From positions 1 to 42,951 of the forward strand of contig JANQJP010000023.1 in NCBI GenBank assembly GCA_028281575.1: 42,951 nt of DNA, given 5' to 3'. The stretch comes from Cellvibrionaceae bacterium (GTDB taxonomy: Bacteria; Pseudomonadota; Gammaproteobacteria; Pseudomonadales; Cellvibrionaceae). Below are positions 1-8,125 of this stretch, piece by piece. The position numbers and the translations under genes are program-made. The notes beneath the pieces were generated by a model. The model ran no database searches. It was given only the letters and a program-made list of their open reading frames with translations, and was not told where the DNA came from. Within the stretch, counting starts at the first letter, position 1, and each line of letters opens with the position of its first letter.

Positions 1-72
1 ACTCCGACTCCGACTCCGACTCCGACTCCGACTCCGACTCCGACTCCGACTCCGACTCCGACTCCGACTCCA
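1..72 (+). repeat. Hexanucleotide microsatellite (ACTCCG) coding a Thr-Pro linker
   Basis: Eleven perfect ACTCCG copies are followed by one ACTCCA, all in frame with the beta-helix gene, and the array may continue to the left of the window. A six-base unit changes linker length without changing frame, so copy-number slippage would alter spacing between modules rather than switch the gene off. Confidence 0.95.
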
Positions 73-2130
73 GTATCAGACACCACTACCCCCGCTATAA
101 TCAACTCCTCACCGGAGGGCGCACTCATCGCAGGGACTCAGACGGTCGAACTCACGCTTACAACAAATGAAACAGCAGCATGCCGATATAGCGAAACCGC
201 CGCTACCGCATACAACGCAATGACTCAGGTCTTTTCTACATCAGACAGCACAAGCCACAGAGCGAACGAAATTGGCATGAGCGACGGCAGCAGTTATGTC
301 TTTTACGTGCGCTGCGCAGATGAAGCTGGAAATATCAACGCAACGGATTACACCTTGGCATTTTCTATTCAGCTGCCGGTTGCCGAAGGTACACCGTGGT
401 CTTATCCCGCTATTCCCTACACAGACTGGGCTTACAATCCATTTACCATCGCGCTTACAGCTCCCGATGGATGGCCCGGGTCGGGGGTCGAAAATTTTTA
501 TTATGTTGAACCAGATCACCCAAACGCCAGCGACGTCACCGAGGACGCAGAACTGGAAGGCGAGTTTGGCCGCTATGGCTATCCCGATAGGCCTCGGGCA
601 ACAATTCCATCCAACTCTTGGATTGGCGACGCCTATAGCGCTGGGACGGTAATCTGGATAAAAGGAGGCACCTTCACCGACGAGAATTTCTACGGTAATT
701 GGGCGCCGCAATTTCACGGTAGCGATACACAACCCATTTGGATCTACGGCGATCCGGAGGACAAACCGGTATTTTCTGGCGTGAGGTTCCAGCTGTATAA
801 CAGTCGTTATACGATCTTCGATAACCTGCAATGGATAGGTGGTAATACGTCTAACGGCGTACTTTCGTTAACGCGCGACCGCGATGGACCCACCCACCAC
901 ATGACACTGCGCAATTTACGTTTTGAAAATATTGATTATATCGGCGGCGGTGGCGCTATTGTTACTTTATCTGCAAGCTCAGCGGAAGGCGGTATATTGC
1001 ATGACGTTGTCGCCTACAAAAATGTGTTCAAAAATAATGGGGGCGGCTTTGATTGGTCAACCACCGACAACGATCACCACGGCTATAAAATCAACGGCCA
1101 ACTTGGTGGCAATGGCGCTCGCCGCATATGGATAATCGAAAACAGGGCCGTTAGCGGCGATGAACCCGACCCCATCGACGGCTTATTTAAAAGCCTATCG
1201 GGCAACCTGGTGCAAGTTGGCGACCAGTCGAGCACTTCTGGGAACAATCACCATATTTATGTCGCAGGCAATTACCAGGAATTTGCGCGGCAGGCGCTTG
1301 GCTGGACAAAAAAATCGCGCGATGTCATTTTCTCGAGCAATTATTGCACTGATGTATATGCATTGGCGGGCGGTAACGGTCAGTGCTACGGACATCAGTA
1401 CAGCCTTGGCGACTATAACTGGTGGATAAATAATGTTGGCACAAATTCAAATTCCGGCTGGATGCACACCGCCAATGACGCGATGACGGGACCACTGTTT
1501 ATCATTGGCAATATTTTTTTCGGCAACCGCTCAGGCGAGGCTAACGACAATTGGCGCACCTGTTCAGGTGCAACACTGTTTACGCAGCGCGGTGAACATT
1601 ATTTTGTCAATAATATTTTCGATAGCAGTTGCCATGGCATTTGGGCGCAAACAAATCGGGCAAGGGCAGCCGACACTTTACATATTTACAACAATATTTT
1701 TACCAATATTTCGGGCACGATTGACACAACATCGCGTGCCATATCATTGGAGAATTCGGCTGGACTCACTATTTTCCTGGAAAATAACCTTATCGAAAAC
1801 TATGAAAACTCTGTTGCTTTAAATGGTACGAGTTTTCAATCGATTGCTAATTTAAACAACCAAAGCTGGGCAGCGGAAAATATAGACGGCAGCGTCGGCT
1901 ACATTGATGCAGCGAATAATAACTTTGATCTAACTGAAACTTCGGACGCAATCGACGCGGGAACGCAAAGTTATTCGAACGGCGCCACTGATGTTTACCA
2001 ACAATTTATCGATCGATATGCAGATGATCCAGACTATCCCGGCGACCCTGCCGACTATTGGCCAAAAGACTATTTGAAACAAAACAGAGTAAATGGCGAC
2101 GGCATAGATATTGGGCCTTATGAATATTAA
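1..2130 (+). CDS. Secreted right-handed beta-helix protein with Thr-Pro linker (5' end outside window)
   Basis: The reading frame is open from base 1, so the N-terminus and signal peptide lie outside the window. It begins with about 24 residues of alternating Thr-Pro, then roughly 90 residues resembling an Ig/Fn3-like module (ending near VRCADEAGNINATDY), then a long region rich in N-N-I-F and G-N-I-F rungs typical of pectate-lyase-like right-handed beta-helices. It ends with NGDGIDIGPYEY, a C-terminal signature common in secreted parallel beta-helix proteins. Such proteins usually bind or cleave acidic polysaccharides outside the cell, with the Thr-Pro stretch as a flexible linker between modules. 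No catalytic residues could be assigned, so lyase activity is only a possibility. The stop TAA is at 2128-2130 and no terminator is evident after it. Fold call fairly sure, substrate unknown. Confidence 0.85.
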   Translation, partial: TPTPTPTPTPTPTPTPTPTPTPTPVSDTTTPAIINSSPEGALIAGTQTVELTLTTNETAACRYSETAATAYNAMTQVFSTSDSTSHRANEIGMSDGSSYVFYVRCADEAGNINATDYTLAFSIQLPVAEGTPWSYPAIPYTDWAYNPFTIALTAPDGWPGSGVENFYYVEPDHPNASDVTEDAELEGEFGRYGYPDRPRATIPSNSWIGDAYSAGTVIWIKGGTFTDENFYGNWAPQFHGSDTQPIWIYGDPEDKPVFSGVRFQLYNSRYTIFDNLQWIGGNTSNGVLSLTRDRDGPTHHMTLRNLRFENIDYIGGGGAIVTLSASSAEGGILHDVVAYKNVFKNNGGGFDWSTTDNDHHGYKINGQLGGNGARRIWIIENRAVSGDEPDPIDGLFKSLSGNLVQVGDQSSTSGNNHHIYVAGNYQEFARQALGWTKKSRDVIFSSNYCTDVYALAGGNGQCYGHQYSLGDYNWWINNVGTNSNSGWMHTANDAMTGPLFIIGNIFFGNRSGEANDNWRTCSGATLFTQRGEHYFVNNIFDSSCHGIWAQTNRARAADTLHIYNNIFTNISGTIDTTSRAISLENSAGLTIFLENNLIENYENSVALNGTSFQSIANLNNQSWAAENIDGSVGYIDAANNNFDLTETSDAIDAGTQSYSNGATDVYQQFIDRYADDPDYPGDPADYWPKDYLKQNRVNGDGIDIGPYEY

Positions 2131-2222
2131 TAATTAAGAAACCCGTCCCTGGGAGAAATCCGTGTTAATCACAACACTCAGCGACTTTAAATTTTGTATA
2201 AGCCACGCTCGGTAACAACCCC

Positions 2223-2811
2223 TTACTCTCCCGGGTAAGGCACATTCCAATTTGGAAAAAATTCAAACTCATACCCTGCTTCCACATCCCTTACGATGCC
2301 AAAAACATCCATCGTAAAATCTTTCGTGGCTGCATGGCGAACCCAGAGAACTTTGGTTGGATGCAAAGTAACACCACCCTCAACAGATAAAAGCGGTACG
2401 TAATTGGCCAAGCCCTTGTTGTGGTAGTGGATGGATTTAACATCTGACCAAGTGTCGATCACGTCTTTTACTGAATACAAGACAATGCCATCTTTTTCAC
2501 CTGAAGCCCACCAACTCTCGGCACCGAATGGTCCAGTATTCAAGTGCTTTCCCAAAATCCTATTGCGGCCGATTTTGAGCCATTCGTGACCGGGCAGGCA
2601 AGTCAAACTCGCCGTTTGGTCCATCGGCAACCCTCGCAGGGCCGCCGAGGTAATACTTTTTGCCATCTACCTTGAGCACGATGCCATGCACAAATTCTCG
2701 CTTGGGTTTTGAATAACCTCCTGCCTGAGCATTAAACGCCACTACCGCAAATACGAGCAGAAATAGACAGACGAGCATGTCTTTTAATCGAAGCTTTGAA
2801 ATCATATTCAT
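2223..2811 (-). pseudogene. Secreted hypothetical protein, interrupted by a single frameshift
   Basis: Two overlapping minus-strand frames join into one plausible protein of about 195 residues. The upstream frame starts with ATG at 2811, has a hydrophobic signal peptide (LVCLFLLVFAVVAFNAQA) and continues to GEFDLP. The downstream frame resumes with GHEWLKIGRN and runs to a stop at 2223. The total span of 589 bases is 3n+1, so one extra base is enough to explain the break. The likeliest place is the CCC run near 2590, where dropping one C gives FDLPAGHEWLKIG. I do not recognise the family. It may be a real mutation, a sequencing error, or less likely a +1 programmed shift. It sits next to another broken gene, which favours local decay or local sequence error. 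Confidence 0.6.
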
Positions 2812-3059
2812 TACCTATAGAAATTAATTATCGAATCGATCACTTACGCGCGGGAACCCTTAAGATCCGCGCAATAAGCTCAGAAGGATTTTTCTATGGT
2901 TTTTGTTGGCGACGGTCTCAATCCAGGTGCGAAAACCAAATTGGCACTTCCTCAAAAGGGGAATTTGGCTCAACATAGGCGGCAAAATCACCTCAAATAA
3001 GATTCTCCCAGACGAGAGAACTGCAGTTCATACTGGCAATAAGGACGCCGCAACTCGTT

Positions 3060-3757
3060 ATGCTTACATCGGCTGTTTTCAGCCCTAAAGATACTGTTGT
3101 GCTTGTGCTTATCTTTTTGGGCTTACTGTTTTCGTTATTTTTTTCCGCTTAAAACAAGGCAATACCCATTCAAACAAACTGCTTTCTGGCTTTTTGCTAT
3201 TTCAAGCGCTCGCTTTAGTGGCTTCCGTATTTACATTTGGCGAAAAGTTCACCGACTTACGCGGCGTACCTCGACTGGAGCCCTTTAGCCTGGCAGGTCT
3301 GCTCGTCTATATCGAAGGGTTATGCTATATCTGTACACGAGGTCACTGGTGACGCCGGACAACCATCCGATATGCTGTTTGCCATAGCGCCGATTATTGC
3401 CATCCCCTATATCTACTTTAGCTATCACAATCAAGGCAACGTACTGCAAGACAAGATGGTCGGAGACATGGTCTTCTGCACAGAAATATTTCTCATGCAA
3501 TTCGCGCTTTCGGCGAGCAGCCTTTTCTTCGCCTTTGCATGTATCAGACATATGAGCGCTTATCGCGATATTTTGATGGAGCAGCTATTCCGACCCCAAA
3601 AAAATCGATCTGAGATGGCTTTATGGGCTTTTATCCGGCTATCAAGACGGTGCTGCACATCGTGGAAGATGCGGGTTTTAACAGTAAATCCACCTTTAAT
3701 CGCGTGTTTAAGCAGATGACTGGATTTACACCGATGCAATATCGGCAGGCGGGGTAA
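3060..3757 (+). pseudogene. Degenerate AraC-family regulator with N-terminal membrane domain
   Basis: Pieces of one gene lie in successive frames. Frame 1 starts at ATG 3060 (MLTSAVFSPKDTVV) and covers the first membrane segment. After a T7 run near 3138-3144 the frame changes and reads through two more hydrophobic segments to a stop at 3352. A third frame carries DMLFAIAPIIAIPYIYF and FALSASSLFFAFAC. After an A7 run at 3598-3604 another frame reads KIDLRWLYGLLSG, a segment I associate with AraC proteins that have a multi-TM sensor. The end, from about 3641, reads VEDAGFNSKSTFNRVFKQM and TGFTPMQYR, the second helix-turn-helix of AraC proteins. The first helix-turn-helix and the last membrane segment are missing, so there is an internal deletion besides at least three frameshifts. 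Not functional as read. Confidence 0.75.
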
Positions 3758-3785
3758 GCACGTTTAAGTGCAGCAATTGACGCCA

Positions 3786-4181
3786 CTAAAAAAGTTTTTT
3801 ATCCCCAATAGAAATGTGCACTTCCAATTCACTGGTCTGCGCATCTAGAAGTGCATCCGCACAGAGGCGTAAAAGTCTGGCCTGGTTGCTATCGAGTTTC
3901 TCAAGTAATTGATGAATATCGGCATGTTTAATCTGGTATTCGGTGTGTGGCTCGGCAATTTTTAATCCGTGCTTGCCCGACGCCAGATAGCGGAGATCAC
4001 CACCTGTGACCTCCGCTAACGCGGCGGCATGATCAAGCGAGATAAGGCCTGTTTTCATCCATTTGGTGATCGATTGAGGAGTAATGCCAATCTCGTCAGC
4101 CACTTGCCGTTGGGATTTGCCGGAATTTTCTATCGTGTCAGCTATACGCTCGCCGCGCTTCTCTTTATATAAATCAACCAT
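3786..4181 (-). CDS. CI-like phage-type repressor (helix-turn-helix)
   Basis: A 131-residue protein with a Cro/CI-type helix-turn-helix at about residues 23-43 (QRQVADEIGITPQSITKWM) and a mostly helical C-terminus. It lacks the Ser-Lys peptidase domain of full-length lambda CI, so RecA-stimulated self-cleavage is not expected. I chose the ATG at 4181, not 4193 or 4235, because a promoter-like TTGGCG/17 bp/TATGAT element (minus strand, about 4217-4189) puts the transcription start on the A of this ATG, giving a leaderless mRNA like lambda cI from PRM. A palindrome overlaps the start codon. It is divergent from a Cro-like gene, and the pair looks like a lysogeny switch without the rest of a prophage. 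Function inferred from fold and arrangement. Confidence 0.8.
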   Translation of the reverse strand: MVDLYKEKRGERIADTIENSGKSQRQVADEIGITPQSITKWMKTGLISLDHAAALAEVTGGDLRYLASGKHGLKIAEPHTEYQIKHADIHQLLEKLDSNQARLLRLCADALLDAQTSELEVHISIGDKKLF

Positions 4182-4188
4182 AGGTTGA
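4174..4188. promoter_or_regulatory. Operator palindrome TCAACC-N3-GGTTGA
   Basis: A perfect 6+6 dyad with a 3-base centre lies between the -10-like TATGAT and the ATG of the CI-like gene on the minus strand. It shares the core AACC-N3-GGTT with the palindrome at 4239-4255, so the same protein probably binds both. Position predicts repression of the CI-like gene. Confidence 0.65.
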
Positions 4189-4238
4189 ATCATATCGGGC
4201 AGACTACGTCGCGCCAATAAGGCACAGGTTGACAAACG

Positions 4239-4255
4239 ATAAACCTATGGTTTAT
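4239..4255. promoter_or_regulatory. Operator palindrome ATAAACC-N3-GGTTTAT
   Basis: A perfect 7+7 dyad with a 3-base centre (TAT). It lies between a TTGACA -35 element (4229-4234) and the start of the Cro-like gene, overlapping the probable -10 (TTTATT or TATTTT). A protein bound here should block rightward transcription. An extra half-site AGGTTGAC lies at 4226-4233, so there may be a third, weak site. Its centre is 66 bp from that of the other operator. Confidence 0.7.
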
Positions 4256-4270
4256 TTTTAGCGTGTGGAT

Positions 4271-4504
4271 ATGGAAATTGATAAGGTCGTTGCTATACTG
4301 GGCAGCCAGGCGAAACTCGCAAGAGCGCTGGGCGTTAGCAACAATGCCATTTGGAAATGGGTTGCCCAGGGCTATGTTCCCCCAGGCCGGGCCGTTGAAG
4401 TAGCGCAATTGGTAAAGGACAAAACAACGTCTAGCGGTGAAAAGGTAACGCTGGAATCCCTCCTCACACAGTCTTTAAACCCTCCCACGCGAAATATCGA
4501 TTAA
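4271..4504 (+). CDS. Cro-like/YdaS-type DNA-binding protein
   Basis: A 77-residue protein made almost entirely of a small Cro-like domain. The segment GSQAKLARALGVSNNAIWKW (residues 11-30) is the helix-turn-helix pattern of Cro/YdaS-type proteins, followed by VAQGYVPPGRAVEVAQL. I prefer ATG 4271 over the in-frame GTG at 4265. There is no clear ribosome binding site, and the predicted transcription start (downstream of TTGACA at 4229) falls within a few bases of the start codon, so this message may also be leaderless. It is divergent from the CI-like gene and followed closely by an 81-residue gene. Expected role: rightward-promoter autorepressor competing with the CI-like protein for the two operators. 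Confidence 0.8.
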   Translation: MEIDKVVAILGSQAKLARALGVSNNAIWKWVAQGYVPPGRAVEVAQLVKDKTTSSGEKVTLESLLTQSLNPPTRNID

Positions 4505-4516
4505 GGACACGATAAT

Positions 4517-4762
4517 ATGCGACAAAAATCGAAAGCCGAAACAGGAAGTAAACGCAGCTCATCACAGTCTGACACAGACAAAAACGAACTTGCTCTGTCA
4601 GTAAGAATTGTAGATTGGACATTAAGTGAATTAGTTGCACTCAAACAACAATTGACAGATGGCCATACTGAATCCGCTCAAGCCGCATTGAATAAAACCA
4701 TTAGCGACTTGGACGGATTTTTGAGTGAGATCCGCACAACACCAGGTACCGTGGATTCCTAA
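4517..4762 (+). CDS. Small hypothetical protein in the Cro-like operon
   Basis: An 81-residue acidic, Ser/Gln-rich protein with no signal peptide or membrane segment. Residues 1-30 look disordered (Lys/Ser/Asp-rich), and residues 31-75 (VDWTLSELVALKQQL and a following helix) look like a two-helix hairpin or coiled coil. AAGGA at 4503-4507, overlapping the Cro-like stop codon, is well placed for translation, so the two genes are probably co-transcribed. I do not recognise the family. In this position phages often carry small regulators or antirepressors, but nothing in the sequence proves that. Confidence 0.6.
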   Translation: MRQKSKAETGSKRSSSQSDTDKNELALSVRIVDWTLSELVALKQQLTDGHTESAQAALNKTISDLDGFLSEIRTTPGTVDS

Positions 4763-4825
4763 TAGCACGGCGCACTACAAAAACGTGGTAGGTTTACATC
4801 TGCAGATGTTCCTCACGTTCACAAA

Positions 4826-6016
4826 ATGCGACTTGGTTGGCTCATGCTCAAGTTACCCCAAATGGTCTATTTTCTCGCGATTGCGACCGCGATATTGACT
4901 ACCGGGATGCCAATGGCCTTACTCGTCGGCGGCATTGTCGGCGCCGAATTTAGCTCAAGGGAAGCCTTGGCAACCTTACCATTGACGATGATGGTCATCG
5001 GGCTCGCCATCGGCGCTTTGCCGGCCGCCAAACTGCTCAATACCTGCGGCTATAAAATACTTTATCTTGCAGGCTGCCTTCTTAGTTTCATCGCAATCGC
5101 CGTCGGCATAACGGCCCTTTATCAAAAGTCATTTGCACTGTGGCTGCTCGCTATGGCATTTACAGGTTTGAGCTCTGCCTGCGCACAACAAATGCGTTTT
5201 GTTGCCTCCAGCTTTGTAAAACCATCAGATTTTTCTGTAGCGCTATCCGTGTTCATGCTCGCTGGGGCGCTGGCTGCGGTGCTTGGCCCAGAAATAGCCA
5301 CGCAAGTAGACCTCTTCGATTGGCCACGTTTCGTTGGCGGCTACGCGGCTCTATGCATCTTGCAATTAGCGGGTCTGATCGCGGTGCTTTTATGGCGGAC
5401 ACCGCCCTGCGTTCGCCATGACACAAACCAAACAATAGATCATACGCGTAGCAAAGGTATACTTGCGATAGTCGCTTCTGTCACGGCTTACGGCATCATG
5501 AGCTTTGTGATGACAGCCACCCCGCTCAGTATGCATGGCCACCACGGTCATAGCCTGGTAGATACTAAGACCGTTATCCAATGGCATATCTTGGCAATGT
5601 TCCTGCCGTCACTGGTTTCAGGTAAATTTATTCAATACTGCGGTATTTCGCGTTCACTCGGTGTCGGCCTGCTCACGTATGCCGCTGCATCGACTATCAC
5701 ACTCAGTGGTATTGCGTTTTTGCACTACTCCACTGGGCTGATATTACTCGGTGTCGGCTGGAACATATTATTTACCGCTGGCAGCACCCTGGCTGCGCGT
5801 CACCCAAACCCGAATTTTAAAGGTCAGCACGACACCCTGGTATTTGGTGCGCAAGCGCTCGCCAGCCTGAGTGCGGGCATTGCACTTGTTGCGCTTGGCT
5901 GGCAAGGCTTGCAATGGTTAGCTCTCGGGGGACTGCTGCCCCTAGCTTTACTTCTTACCTATCCAGTGACAGCGAAGACACAGGGGCTTGACAACCATAG
6001 CGAAAAAGAATCATAG
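4826..6016 (+). CDS. MFS-family transporter
   Basis: A 396-residue, strongly hydrophobic protein with about 12 predicted membrane segments in two halves. The central loop is at about residues 190-215 (around RTPPCVRHDTNQT), matching the usual MFS size and symmetry. The second half starts with a membrane segment ending in a His-rich loop (MHGHHGHS) and then VIQWHILAMFLPS, a pattern seen in a broad group of uncharacterised MFS carriers. Substrate unknown; the His cluster could suggest a metal or simply be a loop. ATG 4826 is used; ATG 4844 is an alternative just before the first membrane segment. The stop overlaps the first base of the palindromic repeat that precedes the SPFH gene. Confidence 0.85.
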   Translation: MRLGWLMLKLPQMVYFLAIATAILTTGMPMALLVGGIVGAEFSSREALATLPLTMMVIGLAIGALPAAKLLNTCGYKILYLAGCLLSFIAIAVGITALYQKSFALWLLAMAFTGLSSACAQQMRFVASSFVKPSDFSVALSVFMLAGALAAVLGPEIATQVDLFDWPRFVGGYAALCILQLAGLIAVLLWRTPPCVRHDTNQTIDHTRSKGILAIVASVTAYGIMSFVMTATPLSMHGHHGHSLVDTKTVIQWHILAMFLPSLVSGKFIQYCGISRSLGVGLLTYAAASTITLSGIAFLHYSTGLILLGVGWNILFTAGSTLAARHPNPNFKGQHDTLVFGAQALASLSAGIALVALGWQGLQWLALGGLLPLALLLTYPVTAKTQGLDNHSEKES

Positions 6017-6036
6017 TGATATCACTTTGATATCAC
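6016..6036. promoter_or_regulatory. Tandem TGATATCAC sites, 11-bp spacing
   Basis: The nine-base word TGATATCAC occurs at 6017-6025 and again at 6028-6036, exactly one helical turn apart; the first is part of a perfect 10-bp palindrome. The pair lies 19 bases before the SPFH start codon. Two sites on one DNA face upstream of an operon that ends with an Arc-like protein suggest an autoregulatory operator (inference). Confidence 0.5.
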
Positions 6037-6054
6037 AAAAGTGGAATTCGAACG

Positions 6055-6909
6055 ATGATTAATGAAAAACCGGCCCGCACAACATCAGGCTATTCAGCGT
6101 TGATTGTACTTTTTTTAATAATAGCGACTTCAGCTTTTTTATTAGTTACTGCCGGAGCAATGATTAAGCTGGTTTCAATTTTGACCATAATTGCCAGCGG
6201 CTTAATGGCACTTGGCCTGTTTATGGTCGCACCGAATGAAGCCAGAGTATTGCAACTGTTTGGGACCTATGTCGGTACCGAAAAAACTCCAGGTCTGCGC
6301 TGGGCCAACCCCTTTTACAGCAAAAAGTCGGTGTCACTCCGTGTACGCAATTTCGAGAGCGACCAACTCAAGGTGAACGACCTTCACGGTAACCCCATCG
6401 ATATCGCCGCCGTTGTCGTTTGGAAAGTTGTCGACTCCGCAGAGGCAGTATTTGAAGTGGATAACTACGAAGAATTTGTTGCAATCCAAAGCGAATCTGC
6501 ATTGCGAAACATGGCGACGAGCTACCCCTACGACGCGCATGAGGGCGAGAAAGTTACCCTGCGTGCCGATCCAAACGACGTTGCCGACATTCTCAAACAC
6601 GAAATTCAGGAAAGGCTTGGTAAAGCGGGTGTTTTAGTCATCGAGTCGCGCATCAGCCACCTCGCCTATGCGCAGGAAATTGCGAGTGCAATGCTACAGC
6701 GCCAACAGGCCTCTGCAATTATCGCCGCGCGACAGAAAATTGTTGAAGGTGCCGTCGGCATGGTAGAGATGGCGCTCGACAAGCTCTCTGAAAAGCAAGT
6801 TGTCGAACTCGATGAGGAACGTAAAGCCGCTATGGTTAGCAATCTACTTGTTGTTTTATGTGGCGATAAAAATGCGCAACCGGTAGTCAACAGTGGCACC
6901 CTTTATTAG
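6055..6909 (+). CDS. SPFH/band-7 domain membrane protein
   Basis: A 284-residue protein. Two hydrophobic segments at about residues 14-34 and 38-58 are followed by an SPFH/band-7 domain ([20 protein letters not shown] through [20 protein letters not shown], to about residue 215) and a helical tail with Q/A-rich heptads ([20 protein letters not shown]). SPFH proteins form ring- or cage-like oligomers at membranes and often influence proteases or lipid domains. It is much shorter than the flotillin at 28461 and of a different subtype. A weak GGAA (6043-6046) serves as ribosome binding site. An Arc-like gene follows after 12 bases, an arrangement I know from other bacteria for this SPFH subtype; its purpose is unknown. 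Confidence 0.9.
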   Translation: MINEKPARTTSGYSALIVLFLIIATSAFLLVTAGAMIKLVSILTIIASGLMALGLFMVAPNEARVLQLFGTYVGTEKTPGLRWANPFYSKKSVSLRVRNFESDQLKVNDLHGNPIDIAAVVVWKVVDSAEAVFEVDNYEEFVAIQSESALRNMATSYPYDAHEGEKVTLRADPNDVADILKHEIQERLGKAGVLVIESRISHLAYAQEIASAMLQRQQASAIIAARQKIVEGAVGMVEMALDKLSEKQVVELDEERKAAMVSNLLVVLCGDKNAQPVVNSGTLY

Positions 6910-6921
6910 TCGAGCTGATCC

Positions 6922-7125
6922 GTGAGCAAGAAAAAAACCTATCCGCTCAGGATAAACGAGGATATTCTAGCTGCTATCCAGCGTTGGGCAGACGACGAGC
7001 TTCGCAGTACCAATGCGCAAATTGAATTTGTTTTACGCGACGCGCTGGTCCGCTCTGGCCGGGTCAAGCTCGTGCAAAAAGTAGTGGTGGAAGTCCAGGC
7101 TACCAATGCGGGTGAAAATAACTAG
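6922..7125 (+). CDS. Arc-like ribbon-helix-helix protein
   Basis: A 67-residue protein with GTG start at 6922. The N-terminus has a short basic beta strand (KKTYPLRI) followed by two helices (NEDILAAIQRWADDELRSTN and QIEFVLRDALVRSG), the Arc/MetJ ribbon-helix-helix layout. Ribbon-helix-helix proteins bind DNA as dimers, often to sites about one helical turn apart. The strand residues that read bases would be Tyr7, Leu9 and Ile11. It is the second gene of the SPFH operon, and the TGATATCAC repeat upstream of the operon is a natural candidate target. An antitoxin role is possible, but no toxin gene is adjacent. Confidence 0.8.
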   Translation: MSKKKTYPLRINEDILAAIQRWADDELRSTNAQIEFVLRDALVRSGRVKLVQKVVVEVQATNAGENN

Positions 7126-7177
7126 GGCACCGCTGAATACTATCATTAGCCTGTGAGTTTAATAACCTATCGACTTT

Positions 7178-8125
7178 ATGAATATTAATATTGCCGTGAT
7201 TGGTGCCGGCCCGGCAGGAATGTCCGCTGCGCTTTGGCTCAAAATATTAGGTTTTACTCCTTATCTGATAGAACGGGGAGAGATCGCCGGCGGCATGCAA
7301 AGATTAAATTTTCTGCAAAATGATTGGGTTTTGGGACAAGCTGGAAAAACAGGCGTTGAAATTGCCGAGACTTTTCAACAGCACATAGAAGAAAACCAGA
7401 TAAAAATACACTATCGAGCAGCACTTGTATCGATAGCACGAAGAAATACAGAATTTTTATTGAGTTTTTCAAACCTACCCGATGTTTCCTGCCACGCAAT
7501 AATTATTGCAACCGGTACACGCTATTTGGGGCGTGAAATTATTTCGCATGTTGCTGGATTTAATACCATTGACGAAAAATGTTTTGTCGAAGGTCCCTAC
7601 ACCTTTTTAGATTTGGACAAACTGCCACCTCAGACAATTGCCGTCATTGGCGGCGGGGACAACGCCATTGAAAACGCAACGATGCTGCTTGAGCGAGGGT
7701 TCAAGGTGTTTGTTTTTGCCCGATCCAAGATCAAGGCCCAAGCAAAGTTAAAAGACAAACTGGCAATATTTGAATCGTGCGAAATTTATGAAAACGCACT
7801 GATAGAAAATTTCTCTGCATATGATCAGCGCGTTAAAGTGAAGCTAAATGATAGCAGCACACCTGAAATAACAGTAGACCGTTTCCATATTCTCGCCGGG
7901 TACAAACCCAACACAAAAGAAATAGTCAATGCAGTGTCTCGCGGCTTAAACGAGGAACTAATGTGTAACAGTAAGGGATACTTGTCTATTGATAAGACAG
8001 GTAAAACAAGCGTTGATCGTATATACGCTGCAGGCGATGTTGCTGACACTCAGTACCCTTGTGTTGTGAACGCAATCAACCAAGGCGCCATAGCGGCAAA
8101 AACGATCAGTAGGGATATTTTGTAA
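7178..8125 (+). CDS. Thioredoxin-reductase-like FAD/NAD(P) oxidoreductase lacking CxxC
   Basis: A 315-residue flavoprotein. It has an N-terminal FAD-binding GAGPAG (residues 9-14), the ATG motif (111-113), an NAD(P)-binding VIGGGDNAIENA (156-167) and a C-terminal IYAAGDVAD FAD motif. Size and order match the low-molecular-weight thioredoxin reductase family. The redox-active CxxC normally found just before the NAD(P) glycine motif is absent; that stretch reads EGPYTFLDLDKLPPQ. It therefore cannot reduce thioredoxin in the usual way and is more like ferredoxin/flavodoxin-NADP reductases of this fold or an uncharacterised oxidoreductase. The 3' end overlaps the convergent FolK-like gene by 20 bases. 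Confidence 0.85.
   Translation: MNINIAVIGAGPAGMSAALWLKILGFTPYLIERGEIAGGMQRLNFLQNDWVLGQAGKTGVEIAETFQQHIEENQIKIHYRAALVSIARRNTEFLLSFSNLPDVSCHAIIIATGTRYLGREIISHVAGFNTIDEKCFVEGPYTFLDLDKLPPQTIAVIGGGDNAIENATMLLERGFKVFVFARSKIKAQAKLKDKLAIFESCEIYENALIENFSAYDQRVKVKLNDSSTPEITVDRFHILAGYKPNTKEIVNAVSRGLNEELMCNSKGYLSIDKTGKTSVDRIYAAGDVADTQYPCVVNAINQGAIAAKTISRDIL

Noticed and set aside
241-831. Minus-strand 196-residue frame inside the beta-helix gene
   Set aside because: It is antisense to a frame with clear beta-helix rungs and shows no recognisable domain or upstream signal.
2796-3088. Two short plus-strand frames between the broken genes
   Set aside because: They overlap each other or the start of the frameshifted gene, have no ribosome binding site and no family resemblance.
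3786-7125. Complete prophage
   Set aside because: Apart from the CI/Cro-like pair, no integrase, replication, capsid or lysis genes are seen; following genes are a transporter and an SPFH unit.
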